Part shown: positions 51,213-60,281 of the stretch, piece after piece
Numbering within the stretch: position 1 is the first letter of the stretch
How the letters are laid out: each line of letters starts with the position of its first letter
Origin: Streptomyces sp. ISL-87
GTDB taxonomy: Bacteria > Actinomycetota > Actinomycetes > Streptomycetales > Streptomycetaceae
DNA length: 64,000 nucleotides
Direction of reading: 5' to 3'
Assembly (NCBI RefSeq): GCF_018614095.1
Contig: NZ_JAGGOY010000076.1
Location: 52,504 to 116,503 of the forward strand
Position numbers and translations under genes: made by a program
The notes under the pieces: generated by a model
What the model was told of the DNA's origin: nothing
Database searches by the model: none
The model's input: the letters and a program-made list of their open reading frames with translations, nothing else

Positions 51213-51677
51213 TCAGCCGACGAATTCGACGTTGGACGTCAGCCACTGCCCGTCCTCGAAGACGAGGTCGAGCTGAAGGCGGTAGTTACGGGACGTGCCC
51301 TCGGGGGCGGCGACGTTGGTGACCTTGCCGTCGGCGACCACCAAGACACGGGCCGTGCGGTCGTCGGCCCGGGCGATGCCCGCGTCGATGATCTGTCCCT
51401 CGGAGACGGACTTGTTCTCGGCGACAATCTTCGTCAGCTCCGCGGTCTGGGCCGAGAACTGCTTCTTGAACTCCCCGGTCGCGCCGTTCAGGACGGTCTT
51501 GCTGTCCCGCTCGTATTGGCGGTAGTCGAGCGAGGTGAAGTTCAGCGCCGACTGGCGGGCGGCGGCCAGGATGTCCTGGTGCCGCCGGTCCTCCTCATCG
51601 CGCTCGTACAGCTGGAAGCCCAGCCAGCCGGAGGAAGCCATCAGTACGGCAGCCAGGACGGCGAGTATGCGGGTCAT
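51213..51677 (-). CDS. Mce-associated membrane protein, short form
   Basis: 154 residues from ATG 51677, overlapping the MceF stop as ATGA. Signal-anchor 'ILAVLAAVLMASSGWLGFQL' and one NTF2-like extracytoplasmic domain: 'SALNFTSLDYRQYERDSKTV', 'GEFKKQFSAQTAELTKIV', 'YRLQLDLVFEDGQWLTSNVE'. Same family as the next gene. A longer reading upstream overlaps MceF out of frame and is not used. Confidence 0.88.
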   Translation of the reverse strand: MTRILAVLAAVLMASSGWLGFQLYERDEEDRRHQDILAAARQSALNFTSLDYRQYERDSKTVLNGATGEFKKQFSAQTAELTKIVAENKSVSEGQIIDAGIARADDRTARVLVVADGKVTNVAAPEGTSRNYRLQLDLVFEDGQWLTSNVEFVG

Positions 51678-52861
51678 GCCATGGGGCCCACGAGCAGCCA
51701 TTGCCAGGAGTCCTTTCCGAATACGGTCTGTGCTCCGCCCGTCGAGCCGATCTGTACGCGGCTTCCCGGTGCGTTCTGGGCGCCGCGGACGGACGTGTCG
51801 CCGCCGCGCGGGGCCGTGCAGCGGGCGCCGGTGTTGGCCGGGCGGTCGGTGGTGTCGGCGGGGTCGCGGCGCTGGGTTCCGTACCCCGGACGGCAAGGCG
51901 GCGGGTCGTCGGCGTTGACGACCATTCCGAAGTGGGTTGTGCCGTCTCCGGGAAGCACTGTGTAGCTGCCCGAGACGACCGCGGGGAAGGTGACCAGCAT
52001 CTGTTCCACACCGGGCAGCCGGGCGAGGGTGATCTGACCTCCGCTGATCAGGTTGCCCAGCAGAACCGGGAGGTGGGGACGGGTGTCCCTCATGAGGGAA
52101 TCCACCTGCTGGGCGGCGGAGGTGCCGTTGGCCATCAGAGCGCGGATATCACCGTCGCTCGCCCTCAACTGCGCGGTGAGCGCCGCCAGATCCCGGGAGA
52201 AGGACGTGATCGCCGAACCTTGATCGGCCTGCGTCTTCAGGACCTTCCGGGAGTCCTCGATCAGCGCGATGGTCTGGGGAAGGGAATCGGAGGCCGCCTC
52301 GACCAGGGCGTTGCCCGAGTCCACCAGCCGCGTCAGGTGGGGGCCGGTGCCGGAGAACCCCTTGCCCAGTTCGTCGACCGTGATCCGCAGGTCCTGCTTG
52401 TCCACCGAGTTGACCAGCCGGTCCAGGCTCAGAATCAGGTCCGTCGTTGGCATCGGCACCCGGGTGTCATGGCGGGGGATGGAGCTGCCGTCCCGCAGAT
52501 ACGGGCCGCTGCCGGAGCGCGGCTGCAGGTCCACGTACTGCTCGCCGACGGCCGAGCGGTTCGCCACCACGGCCAGGCTGTCCGCCGGGATCCTCGGGGA
52601 GTCCTCCAGAAGCAGCCCCACCGAGACTCCGCCGGAGCCGGTCAGCCGCAGATCGCCCACGCGGCCCACGGGCACCCCTCGGTACGTGACCTCGGCCCCG
52701 GAGTAGATGCCTCCCGAGTCGGCGAAGTCGGCCCGTACGGTGTATCCGCGGTCCAGGACGCGTTCGGCCAGTCCGGTGTACTCGGCGCCGACGTAGGACA
52801 CCCCGATCACGGTGACGAGCGTGAAGGCGAGCAGCTGGGTCTTGACCGTACCGGTGATCAC
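51674..52861 (-). CDS. mceF: MCE family protein, MceF-type subunit
   Basis: 395 residues. N-terminal helix 'LLAFTLVTVIGVSYVGAEY', MCE domain ('GGIYSGAEVTYRGVPVGRVG', 'GEQYVDLQPRSGSGPYLRDG'), then a long helical needle region and a Pro/Cys-bearing tail. Mce subunits form hexamers making a tunnel for lipids or sterols across the periplasm-like space. Start overlaps the MceE stop (GTGA/ATGA-type). Confidence 0.9.
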   Translation of the reverse strand: MITGTVKTQLLAFTLVTVIGVSYVGAEYTGLAERVLDRGYTVRADFADSGGIYSGAEVTYRGVPVGRVGDLRLTGSGGVSVGLLLEDSPRIPADSLAVVANRSAVGEQYVDLQPRSGSGPYLRDGSSIPRHDTRVPMPTTDLILSLDRLVNSVDKQDLRITVDELGKGFSGTGPHLTRLVDSGNALVEAASDSLPQTIALIEDSRKVLKTQADQGSAITSFSRDLAALTAQLRASDGDIRALMANGTSAAQQVDSLMRDTRPHLPVLLGNLISGGQITLARLPGVEQMLVTFPAVVSGSYTVLPGDGTTHFGMVVNADDPPPCRPGYGTQRRDPADTTDRPANTGARCTAPRGGDTSVRGAQNAPGSRVQIGSTGGAQTVFGKDSWQWLLVGPMA

Positions 52862-54186
52862 GACACCAGTCCCTTCATCAGCAGCTCGGCGAGCGCGAGG
52901 TCGACACCCGGCGGAAGGCCACCGTTGCCGTCTCCTCCGCTGTAAGCGGTGTACGAGGCCTGGTTAGCCGACGGGCAGAGCGGCAGGCAGTCCAGCTCGA
53001 CGCCACCCGACCCGCCCGAACCGCCAGGCAGTTCTGGCGTCCCAGGCGGCTTCGGGGCCTGGGGAACTCGTGGAAGGGCGGGGGTTTCGGGGAGGCCCGG
53101 GAGCGCGGGGACTTCGGGCAGCCCGGGAGTGGGGACGCCTGGCAGCCCAGGAGGCACGGGCGCGGCGGGCTTCGGAGGCTGACCGGCCAGGTTTCCGTAG
53201 ACGCTGCGCAGGTCGAGATCGGCGGTGACCTTGAGGTTGACGTAGTCGCCCTTGATCGCGTCCACCACATTGCGCGGGAAGGGATAGGTCGTCAGCAGTT
53301 CCAGTGCGTTGGGCAGGTCGGCGCCCGCCTTGTTCAACTGCTGCAGGATCGGCTGGAGCGCGCGCAGATTCGTGATCACGTCGTCGCGCGACGCGTTGAT
53401 CACCTTCGTGCCCGTCTCACCCAGCGCCGACAGCGAAGTGAGCATGGTGGTCAGCTTGGCCCGCTCGTCGGCCAGCACCTTCAGCGCGGGCGGCACGGTG
53501 GTGAGGGCCTGGTCGATCGTCTTCTTCTCCTTGGCGAGGGTGGCGGCCAATTTGTCGACGCCCTCCAGCGCGCGGACGATCTCCTTCTTCTGGGCGTCGA
53601 GGCCACCGAGGAACGTGTCCAGCTCGGAGAGCAGGGACTTGACCCGATCCTCGCGACCCTCCAAGGCTTGGTTCAGCTCCGTGGTGATGGTGTGGAGCTG
53701 TGCGACTCCACCGCCATTGAGCAGGGCCGACAGCGCAGACAGCACCTCTTCGATTTCGGGGTTGCGGCCGCTGCGGGAGAGCGGGATCCGCGCGCCGTCG
53801 GTGAGCCTGCCCACCGGCTCGGTATCCGCCGGCGCCGACAGTGCCACGTACTTCTCACCGAGCATGCTGGTCTGGCGCAGCTCGGCGACCGCGTTGCCGG
53901 GGAGCTTGACCGAGTCGGAGATCCGCAGCCGCACCCGGGCGTGCCACCCGTCCAGTTCCACCTTCTCGACGGCTCCAACGGTCACGTTGTTGACCTTTAC
54001 CGTGGACTGCGGGACGAGATCGAGGACGTCCTGGAACTCGACCGTGACCCGGTAGCTGCGCCCGTCCGCGGCCGCGCCGCCGGGCAGGGGAATTTCGTAC
54101 AGGCCCTTGAACTCGCAGCCGGTCAGCAGCAGCGAACCGGCGGCCGTCCACAAGGCTGCCTTGAGCGGAGCTCTCATGTACGTCAC
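52858..54186 (-). CDS. mceE: MCE family lipoprotein, MceE-type subunit
   Basis: 442 residues from GTG 54186, overlapping the MceD stop (GTGA). Lipobox 'AAGSLLLTGCEFKG' with Cys near residue 24, MCE domain ('RSYRVTVEFQDVLDLVPQST', 'GEKYVALSAPADTEPVGRL'), helical needle, and an unusual C-terminal stretch of repeated Gly-Leu-Pro/Pro-x-Pro units ('PPGLPGVPTPGLPEVPALPG') ending with 'DCLPLCPSANQ'. The collagen-like tail is longer than usual for the family. Confidence 0.9.
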   Translation of the reverse strand: MTYMRAPLKAALWTAAGSLLLTGCEFKGLYEIPLPGGAAADGRSYRVTVEFQDVLDLVPQSTVKVNNVTVGAVEKVELDGWHARVRLRISDSVKLPGNAVAELRQTSMLGEKYVALSAPADTEPVGRLTDGARIPLSRSGRNPEIEEVLSALSALLNGGGVAQLHTITTELNQALEGREDRVKSLLSELDTFLGGLDAQKKEIVRALEGVDKLAATLAKEKKTIDQALTTVPPALKVLADERAKLTTMLTSLSALGETGTKVINASRDDVITNLRALQPILQQLNKAGADLPNALELLTTYPFPRNVVDAIKGDYVNLKVTADLDLRSVYGNLAGQPPKPAAPVPPGLPGVPTPGLPEVPALPGLPETPALPRVPQAPKPPGTPELPGGSGGSGGVELDCLPLCPSANQASYTAYSGGDGNGGLPPGVDLALAELLMKGLVS

Positions 54187-55382
54187 GTCCGGGCCTCCAG
54201 GATTCCGCCGAGCGTCTTGTCCATCGAGCCCGTTCCGGCCACGGGAAGTGCCGCTCCGGTGAGCGGGTCGGCCGCGGGCAGCTTGGGCAGGGAGTCGAAC
54301 AGGGTCTTCAGATCCCGGCAGTCGGTCTTCTCCCCGGTCGTCTTCAGCAGGGAGCACAGCAGCTCGGCCGGGTCGTGGAGCTGTTCGGGGTTGCTGCGGG
54401 TGTCGAGCGTGCCGGATGAGGGGTTGTAGGCGTTCTGCAGATTGGACAGCCCGGCGGGGGCGACTTCGAGCAGCTCCTGGAGGGCGGCGCGCTGCGTGAC
54501 GAGCACGTTGGTCACGTTGGCCAGGCCCTTCACATCGGCGGTCAGGTCCTTCTTGTTCTGCTTCACGAACTCGGACACATCGGCGAGCGCGGCCGCAAGA
54601 TGCTTGATCGCCGCGGCGAGGTCCTGACGTTCCCCGGCCAGTTGCTCGGCCACCTTGGCCAGGCTGTCGTTGAACGACCGGACGTCGGCGTCGTCGGCCG
54701 CCAGCGCGGCGGTGAACACCTGCAGATTCCGTACGGTCCCGAACAGGTCCTGCCGGCCGTCGGACAGTGTGGTGACGGCCTGCGAGAGGTCCTCGACCGT
54801 CTGGTGCAGCTGCGCGCCCTGGCCCTGGAGGTTGTCCGCGCCGACAGCGAGCAGCCGGGAGAGCGAGCCGTCCTTGTTGGCGCCCTGGGGGCCGAGCGCG
54901 TCCGCCGTCATACGGAGGCTGTCGAAGACCCGGTCCAGCTCGACCGGTACGGCCGTGCGCTCCTCGGGGATGACCGCGCCGCTCTTCAGCACCGGGCCGC
55001 CGCGGTGGACGGGCAGCAGCTGGACGTAACGGTCGCTGACCACCGAGGAGTTGATGATGGCCGCCTTGGCCTCCTCGGGGACTTTGTACCGGGCGTCGTA
55101 CTCCAGCTCCACGCGCACCCGGTCACCCTGCGGCGTGATCTTCTTGACCTCGCCGACCGGGATGCCGAGCACGCGGACATCGGAGCCGGGGTAGATGCCG
55201 ACGGTACGCGGGAAGTACGCGGTCACCCGGACCTTCGGTGACTCGGAGAGCTGTACGACGGCCAGGGCGGCGGCCACCACCAGCACGGTGGCGAACGCGA
55301 GGCGGCGGACGAGACGCCTGTTCGGCGCGAGCTTCGCCGGCGGCTTCGGGAGCTTCAGCGCAAGCCGCATCGGGATCCTCAT
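54183..55382 (-). CDS. mceD: MCE family protein, MceD-type subunit
   Basis: 399 residues from ATG 55382, overlapping the previous stop as ATGA. Membrane helix 'LAFATVLVVAAALAVVQL', MCE domain ('VGIYPGSDVRVLGIPVGEVK', 'SDRYVQLLPVHRGGPVLKSG'), followed by a long alpha-helical segment with heptad-like Leu/Ala spacing ('AEQLAGERQDLAAAIKHLAA') that builds the needle. Confidence 0.9.
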   Translation of the reverse strand: MRIPMRLALKLPKPPAKLAPNRRLVRRLAFATVLVVAAALAVVQLSESPKVRVTAYFPRTVGIYPGSDVRVLGIPVGEVKKITPQGDRVRVELEYDARYKVPEEAKAAIINSSVVSDRYVQLLPVHRGGPVLKSGAVIPEERTAVPVELDRVFDSLRMTADALGPQGANKDGSLSRLLAVGADNLQGQGAQLHQTVEDLSQAVTTLSDGRQDLFGTVRNLQVFTAALAADDADVRSFNDSLAKVAEQLAGERQDLAAAIKHLAAALADVSEFVKQNKKDLTADVKGLANVTNVLVTQRAALQELLEVAPAGLSNLQNAYNPSSGTLDTRSNPEQLHDPAELLCSLLKTTGEKTDCRDLKTLFDSLPKLPAADPLTGAALPVAGTGSMDKTLGGILEART

Positions 55383-56371
55383 CGTGTCCCTCCCGTCCGT
55401 GGAACCACCGGTGTGGGTGCGACCAGGTTCTGGATGTAGCTGTCGAACCATCGGCCGTTGCCGAGGGTGTTGGTGAAGACCCTCGCGAAGGGCGCCATGA
55501 GCTGGATGCTGCGGTCGAGGCTCGCCTGATTGCGTTCCAGCATCCGCACCACGGTGTTCAGGCGGCTGAGCGCCGGCCCGATCTCCGCTTGGTTGTCCCT
55601 GACCAGGCCGGAGAGCTGGATGCTGAGGGCGACGGAGCTCTTGAGCAGCGCGTGGATGGCCTGGCGCCGCGCGTGGATCTCCTTGAACAGCTTGTCGCCG
55701 TCCTTGACCAGCTTGCCGAACTCGTCCTTCCGCTCGGCGAGCACTCCGGTGACCCCGTTGGCGTGGTCGAGGAGTTCGCGTAGCGCCTCATCGCGCGAGG
55801 CCACGGTCCGGGAGATCTTCGAGAGCCCCTGGATGGAGGCTTTGACCTCCTCGGGGGCGTCCTCGAAGGTGGTGGAGATGGTGTCCAGGGAGGCGGCCAG
55901 CCGCTGCTTGTCGATCTGTTCGGTGGTCGTGGTGAGGTCGCTGAAGGCCGCCACCACGTCGTACGCCGGGACCGTGCGGCTCAGTGGGATCTCGCTGCCC
56001 GGCTTCAGCCGGCCTGAGCCCTTCGGCTCCAGCGCGAGGTACTTGGCGCCCAGGATCGTCTTGATACGGATCGACGCACCGGTACGGGCCCCGAGCTCCG
56101 GGTCTCCCTTGATCCGGAAGGTCACCTTGACGTGGTCGCCGGCCAGCTCGACCTCGTCGACCTTGCCGGACTTGACGCCGGCGATCCGCACCTCGTCGCC
56201 GGAGCGCAGCCCGCCGGCCTCGGAGAATGCCGCGCTGTACGTCTCGCCACCGCCGATCAGCGGAAGGCTCTCGACGTTGAACGCGGCGGCGATCAGCAGC
56301 GCGATCGTGGTGAGGCCGGCGGCGCCGACACCCAAGGGATTGCGTTCACGGAAGGGGATCAACGGCCGCAC
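55379..56371 (-). CDS. mceC: MCE family protein, MceC-type subunit
   Basis: 330 residues. Helix 'GVGAAGLTTIALLIAAAFNV', MCE domain ('GGLRSGDEVRIAGVKSGKVD', 'GAKYLALEPKGSGRLKPGSE'), helical needle region with 'SIQLSGLVRDNQAEIGPAL'. GTG start 56371 lies within the last codons of the MceB gene (13-base overlap), consistent with coupling. Confidence 0.9.
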   Translation of the reverse strand: MRPLIPFRERNPLGVGAAGLTTIALLIAAAFNVESLPLIGGGETYSAAFSEAGGLRSGDEVRIAGVKSGKVDEVELAGDHVKVTFRIKGDPELGARTGASIRIKTILGAKYLALEPKGSGRLKPGSEIPLSRTVPAYDVVAAFSDLTTTTEQIDKQRLAASLDTISTTFEDAPEEVKASIQGLSKISRTVASRDEALRELLDHANGVTGVLAERKDEFGKLVKDGDKLFKEIHARRQAIHALLKSSVALSIQLSGLVRDNQAEIGPALSRLNTVVRMLERNQASLDRSIQLMAPFARVFTNTLGNGRWFDSYIQNLVAPTPVVPRTGGTR

Positions 56372-57414
56372 CTCGCCCGGGCGACATGGAGTTCGGGGGT
56401 GATGATCTCGTTGGTCTTCGGCAGCACGATCCGGCCGTCGAAGTCGCAGAGATAGAAGTTGAACCAGGAGCCGTACGAGGCGGTGCCGGTCAGCTCGTTG
56501 AGCTTGTTGGGCAGCCGCTGCAGGACACCCTCCACGGTCTTCTCGTGGCCGTTCAGCGTTTCCGTGAGCTTGGCCAGCTCGGCGATATCGGTCTTCAGCG
56601 GCGGCCGGGCGTCGTTAAGGAGGCCGGAGGTGGCCTCCGCGAGGCCGTTGATGCCCGCCAGCGATTCACCGATGGGCTTACGGTCGGCCGACAGCCCCGA
56701 GATCAGCCGTTGCAGCTGCGCGATCAGGTCGGAGAAGCGGGTGCTGCGCTTGTCCACGGTGCTCAGCACGGTATTGAGGTTGTCGATGACCGAACCGATC
56801 AGCTTGTCGCGTTCGGCGAGTGTCGTGGTGAGCGAGGCGGTGTGCGCGAGCAGGCTGCGGACGGTACCGCCCTCGCCCTGCAGGGTCTTGATGATCTCGG
56901 TGGCGAGCTGGTTGACGTCCTTCGGGCTCAGTGCGGCGAACAGCGGCTTGAACCCGTTCAGCAGGGCGTTGAGATCGAGTGCGGGCTCGGTACGGGAGAG
57001 CGGGATCCGCCCGCCGGGCCGCAGCCGCTTCCCCTCCCCCGCCCCTTCCGCCAGCGCGATGTACCGCTGCCCGACCAGGCTCCGGTAGCGGATGACGGCA
57101 CGGGTGCTGGTGAGCAGCGGCCGGTCGCGGGAGACGGTAAAGGTCACCACGGCCAGCGTCCGGTCCGTGATGGCGATGCTCTCGACCTCGCCGACCCGCA
57201 CCCCCGCGACCCGGATGTCGTCGCCCTCCTCCAGGCTGGTGACATCGCTGAACACGGCGGTGTAGGTCTCCTTGGGGGTGAAGGAGAGATTGACGATGGT
57301 GGCCGCGAGCACGGCGGTCGCCGCTACGGTCACCACCGCGAAGACGCCGAGTTTGATCAGCTGGGGGGCTGTCGCCATCGCGTTCGTACGACGGATACGA
57401 CTCGTCGTGCTCAT
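56359..57414 (-). CDS. mceB: MCE family protein, MceB-type subunit
   Basis: 351 residues. Helix 'LGVFAVVTVAATAVLAATIV', MCE domain ('TSLEEGDDIRVAGVRVGEVE', 'VGQRYIALAEGAGEGKRLRP'), needle helices, and the C-terminal 'WFNFYLCDFDGRIVLP' seen in MceB proteins. Overlaps the MceA stop by four bases. Confidence 0.9.
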   Translation of the reverse strand: MSTTSRIRRTNAMATAPQLIKLGVFAVVTVAATAVLAATIVNLSFTPKETYTAVFSDVTSLEEGDDIRVAGVRVGEVESIAITDRTLAVVTFTVSRDRPLLTSTRAVIRYRSLVGQRYIALAEGAGEGKRLRPGGRIPLSRTEPALDLNALLNGFKPLFAALSPKDVNQLATEIIKTLQGEGGTVRSLLAHTASLTTTLAERDKLIGSVIDNLNTVLSTVDKRSTRFSDLIAQLQRLISGLSADRKPIGESLAGINGLAEATSGLLNDARPPLKTDIAELAKLTETLNGHEKTVEGVLQRLPNKLNELTGTASYGSWFNFYLCDFDGRIVLPKTNEIITPELHVARARCGR

Positions 57415-58670
57415 ATGACACTCACCGCCGTTCCCCGTGCCATCGGTCCGAAGAGCAGGGTCGTGACCGCCGGCACCTCGTCGGCGGGCACGCCCATGAC
57501 CGGGGACACGAGTGAGGCGACGGCGTGCTGTTCGGCCGGGGTTCCGGACACGGTGCGGCCCGTACTACTCGCCGACGTACCGTCGTTGAGCTTGATCGGC
57601 GGTGCTGGTACGTGAGGGTGGGGCAGACCTCTGCAGTTGGGTCCTGAGCGGTCGGCATAGCGCGGTTCCTCGCCGGGGCGGTAGGGGGGACGTGGGTGGA
57701 CAAATTCGAGGGTGATGCGCATCCTTCCGCCCTTGAATGCCTCTTCGGACGCCGCTTCCTGGCGCACCAGCCCGGACAGCAGGCACGGGTACTCCGGCGA
57801 GTAGCGGGCGAACAGGGCGAGGGTGGGACGGGAGACGCGGCCCAGGGTGATCAACCGGTCGGAGTTCTCGTCGAGTACGCCTTCCGTGGTGTTCGCGGCG
57901 GTGGCGGTGTGGGCGAGGACGGACGCGAGCTGATTCTTCTGCTCGACCAGCGTCCGGCTGGTGGTGAGGGTGTTGTCCAGGATCCGCAGCAGGTCCGGGG
58001 CGGCGTCGCGGTACACCTCGGCCACATCGGCGAACCGGGCGATGTCCTCCTTGAGGGAGGGCATATGCGGGTTGAGCCGACGCAGGTAGTCGTCGAAGCG
58101 GGTGAGGTTGTCGCCGATCCGGTCGCCGCGCCCTTCGAGGGCGTTGGCGAGGGCGGACAGGGTGGCGTTCAGCTCGCCGGGCTTCACCGTGCGCAGCAGC
58201 GGCAGCAGGTCGTTCATCAGCCGCTGAAGCTCTATGCCGACCGTGGTGCGGTCCTGGGTGATGACGTCACCGGCCCGGATATGCCGTACCGACGGCTTCT
58301 GGGGGGCGACCAGGTCGACGTACTTCTCGCCGAACAGGGTCTTGGGCAGCAGCCGGGCATGGACGTCGGCCGAGATGAGGGGGACATGCTCCGGCCTCAG
58401 CGCGAGGGAGAGGGTCGCCTTCTCGCCGTCGGCCTTGACCTCGCGTACCTCGCCGACCAGCAGGCCGCGCAGCTTGACGTCCGCGCGCGGCTCCAGCTGG
58501 TTGCCGAGGGTGTCCGCCTCCAGGGTGATCCGGACGACGGAGGTGAACACCTGCTGGTAGACGGCGAGCGTCAGGGACAGCAGCAGCGCGATCACGGCGA
58601 TGAAGGCGATGCCGTACAGCCGCAGTTGGGTGGGCCGCGTGAGTGCCGGGGCCGGTATTCGTATACGCAT
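57411..58670 (-). CDS. mceA: MCE family protein, MceA-type subunit
   Basis: 419 residues. Helix 'YGIAFIAVIALLLSLTLAV', MCE domain ('LGNQLEPRADVKLRGLLVGE', 'FGEKYVDLVAPQKPSVRHIR'), needle helices, and a C-terminal globular part with 'SPEYPCLLSGLVRQEAASEE' and 'FVHPRPPYRPGEEPRYADRS', diagnostic of the MceA class. Follows YrbE-B by four bases. Confidence 0.92.
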   Translation of the reverse strand: MRIRIPAPALTRPTQLRLYGIAFIAVIALLLSLTLAVYQQVFTSVVRITLEADTLGNQLEPRADVKLRGLLVGEVREVKADGEKATLSLALRPEHVPLISADVHARLLPKTLFGEKYVDLVAPQKPSVRHIRAGDVITQDRTTVGIELQRLMNDLLPLLRTVKPGELNATLSALANALEGRGDRIGDNLTRFDDYLRRLNPHMPSLKEDIARFADVAEVYRDAAPDLLRILDNTLTTSRTLVEQKNQLASVLAHTATAANTTEGVLDENSDRLITLGRVSRPTLALFARYSPEYPCLLSGLVRQEAASEEAFKGGRMRITLEFVHPRPPYRPGEEPRYADRSGPNCRGLPHPHVPAPPIKLNDGTSASSTGRTVSGTPAEQHAVASLVSPVMGVPADEVPAVTTLLFGPMARGTAVSVI

Positions 58671-58674
58671 CCGT

Positions 58675-59514
58675 CTACCCCGCTATCCGTACGGTCGTGT
58701 TGGCGCCCCAGATGGCGAGGCTGAGGAAGAAGTCGAGGACGTTGATGGCCACGATGGACGTCCGTACGCCGCGGCCGACCGCGACACCGACACCGGCCGG
58801 GCCGCCGCTCGCGTAGTAGCCGTAGTAGCAGTGCACCAGGATGATCACGACGGCGAAGACAATCACCTTGCCGAAGGACCACAGCACGTCGACCGGTGGC
58901 AGGTACTGCTGGAAGTAGTGGTCGTACGTGCCGGTGGACTGCCCGTAGTAGCCGGTGGTGATGGTACGGGCGGCGAAGTAGGAGGACAGCAGCCCGATCA
59001 CGTACAGCGGGATCACCGCCACGAAGCCGGCGATCATCCGGGTGGTGACCAGGAACGGCAGCGACGGGACACCCATCACCTCAAGCGCGTCGGTCTCCTC
59101 GCTGATCCGCATCGCGCCGAGCTGGGCGGTGAAGCCCGCGCCGACCGTCGCCGACAGCGCGAGCCCGGCCACCAGCGGGGCGATCTCGCGGGTGTTGAAG
59201 TACGCGGACAGGAACGCCACGAAGTTGGACGTGCCCAGCTGGTTGAGCGCCGCGTAGCCCTGGAGTCCGACCTCGGTACCGGTGAAGAAGGAGAGGAAGG
59301 CGATGACGCCGACCGTGCCGCCGACGACCGCCAGCGCGCCGCGGCCGAAGCTCACCTCGGCGAGCAGGCGCAGGACTTCCTTCTTGTAGCGGCGCAGGGT
59401 GCGGCCGGTCCAGGCGAGGGAGCGGCCGTAGAAGACCAGTTGCGCGCCCAGCTCCTCCAGGGAGCGCCCGGCCTGTTTGAGCACCCTCAGAGGTTTCAGC
59501 AGAGTCATCGTCAT
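58675..59514 (-). CDS. YrbE/MlaE-type permease B of the Mce transporter
   Basis: 279 residues, five membrane helices. MlaE family blocks: 'GFTAQLGAMRISEETDALEV', 'LVTTRMIAGFVAVIPLYVIG' and 'ILVHCYYGYYASGGPAGVGV'. With YrbE-A it forms the membrane core that couples ATP hydrolysis to substrate uptake. ATG overlaps the YrbE-A stop by four bases. Confidence 0.93.
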   Translation of the reverse strand: MTMTLLKPLRVLKQAGRSLEELGAQLVFYGRSLAWTGRTLRRYKKEVLRLLAEVSFGRGALAVVGGTVGVIAFLSFFTGTEVGLQGYAALNQLGTSNFVAFLSAYFNTREIAPLVAGLALSATVGAGFTAQLGAMRISEETDALEVMGVPSLPFLVTTRMIAGFVAVIPLYVIGLLSSYFAARTITTGYYGQSTGTYDHYFQQYLPPVDVLWSFGKVIVFAVVIILVHCYYGYYASGGPAGVGVAVGRGVRTSIVAINVLDFFLSLAIWGANTTVRIAG

Positions 59515-60281
59515 CCCCTCTGCGGAACGATTTGGAAGTAGACGGCGGTCAGCACGAAGTTCGTCACAAACAGCAACATGAAGGTGATGACCACGGACTG
59601 GTTCACGGCGTCACCGACTCCCTTGGGCCCGCCCTTGGCGGTCAGGCCCTTGTACGAGGCGACGATCGCGGCGATGGCGCCGAAGACCAGCGCCTTCAGT
59701 TCGGCCGCCCAGAGGTCGGACAGCTGAGCGAGGGTGGTGAAGGAGGCCAGGTAGGCACCGGGAGTGCCGTTCTGCATGACCACGTTGAAGAAATAGCCAC
59801 CGGCCACCCCGACAACGGAGACCAGGCCGTTGAGCAAGACCGCCACGAGCATGGTGGCCAGCACCCGGGGCACGACCAGCCGGTGGATCGGGTCGATACC
59901 GAGCACCTGCATGGCGTCGATCTCCTCCCGGATCTTGCGTGCCCCGAGGTCCGCGCAGATCGCGGTGCCGCCGGCGCCGGCGATGAGCAGCGCCGTGACG
60001 ATGGGGGACGCCTCCCGAAGTACCGCCAGGACAGAGGCGGCGCCGGAGAACGACTGGGCGCCGAGCTGCCGGGTCAGGCTGCCGATCTGGAGCGCGATGA
60101 CCGCTCCGAAGGGGATGGAGACCAGGGCCGTGGGCAGGATGGTGACGCTCGCGATGAACCACGCCTGCTGGATGAACTCCCGTACCTGAAAGGGGCGTCG
60201 AGGCAGGGTCCGGAGGACGTCCAGGGCCATGGCGAAGAGGCTGCCGGTATGCCGGAGCGCTCCGCCGGGTGAGAAGCTCAT
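59511..60281 (-). CDS. YrbE/MlaE-type permease A of the Mce transporter
   Basis: 256 residues, five membrane helices. MlaE blocks: 'GGTAICADLGARKIREEIDA' (the E-E-x-D-A coupling-helix motif contacting the ATPase), 'LVVPRVLATMLVAVLLNGLV' and 'FGAIAAIVASYKGLTAKGGP'. Overlaps the ATPase stop by four bases. Confidence 0.93.
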   Translation of the reverse strand: MSFSPGGALRHTGSLFAMALDVLRTLPRRPFQVREFIQQAWFIASVTILPTALVSIPFGAVIALQIGSLTRQLGAQSFSGAASVLAVLREASPIVTALLIAGAGGTAICADLGARKIREEIDAMQVLGIDPIHRLVVPRVLATMLVAVLLNGLVSVVGVAGGYFFNVVMQNGTPGAYLASFTTLAQLSDLWAAELKALVFGAIAAIVASYKGLTAKGGPKGVGDAVNQSVVITFMLLFVTNFVLTAVYFQIVPQRG

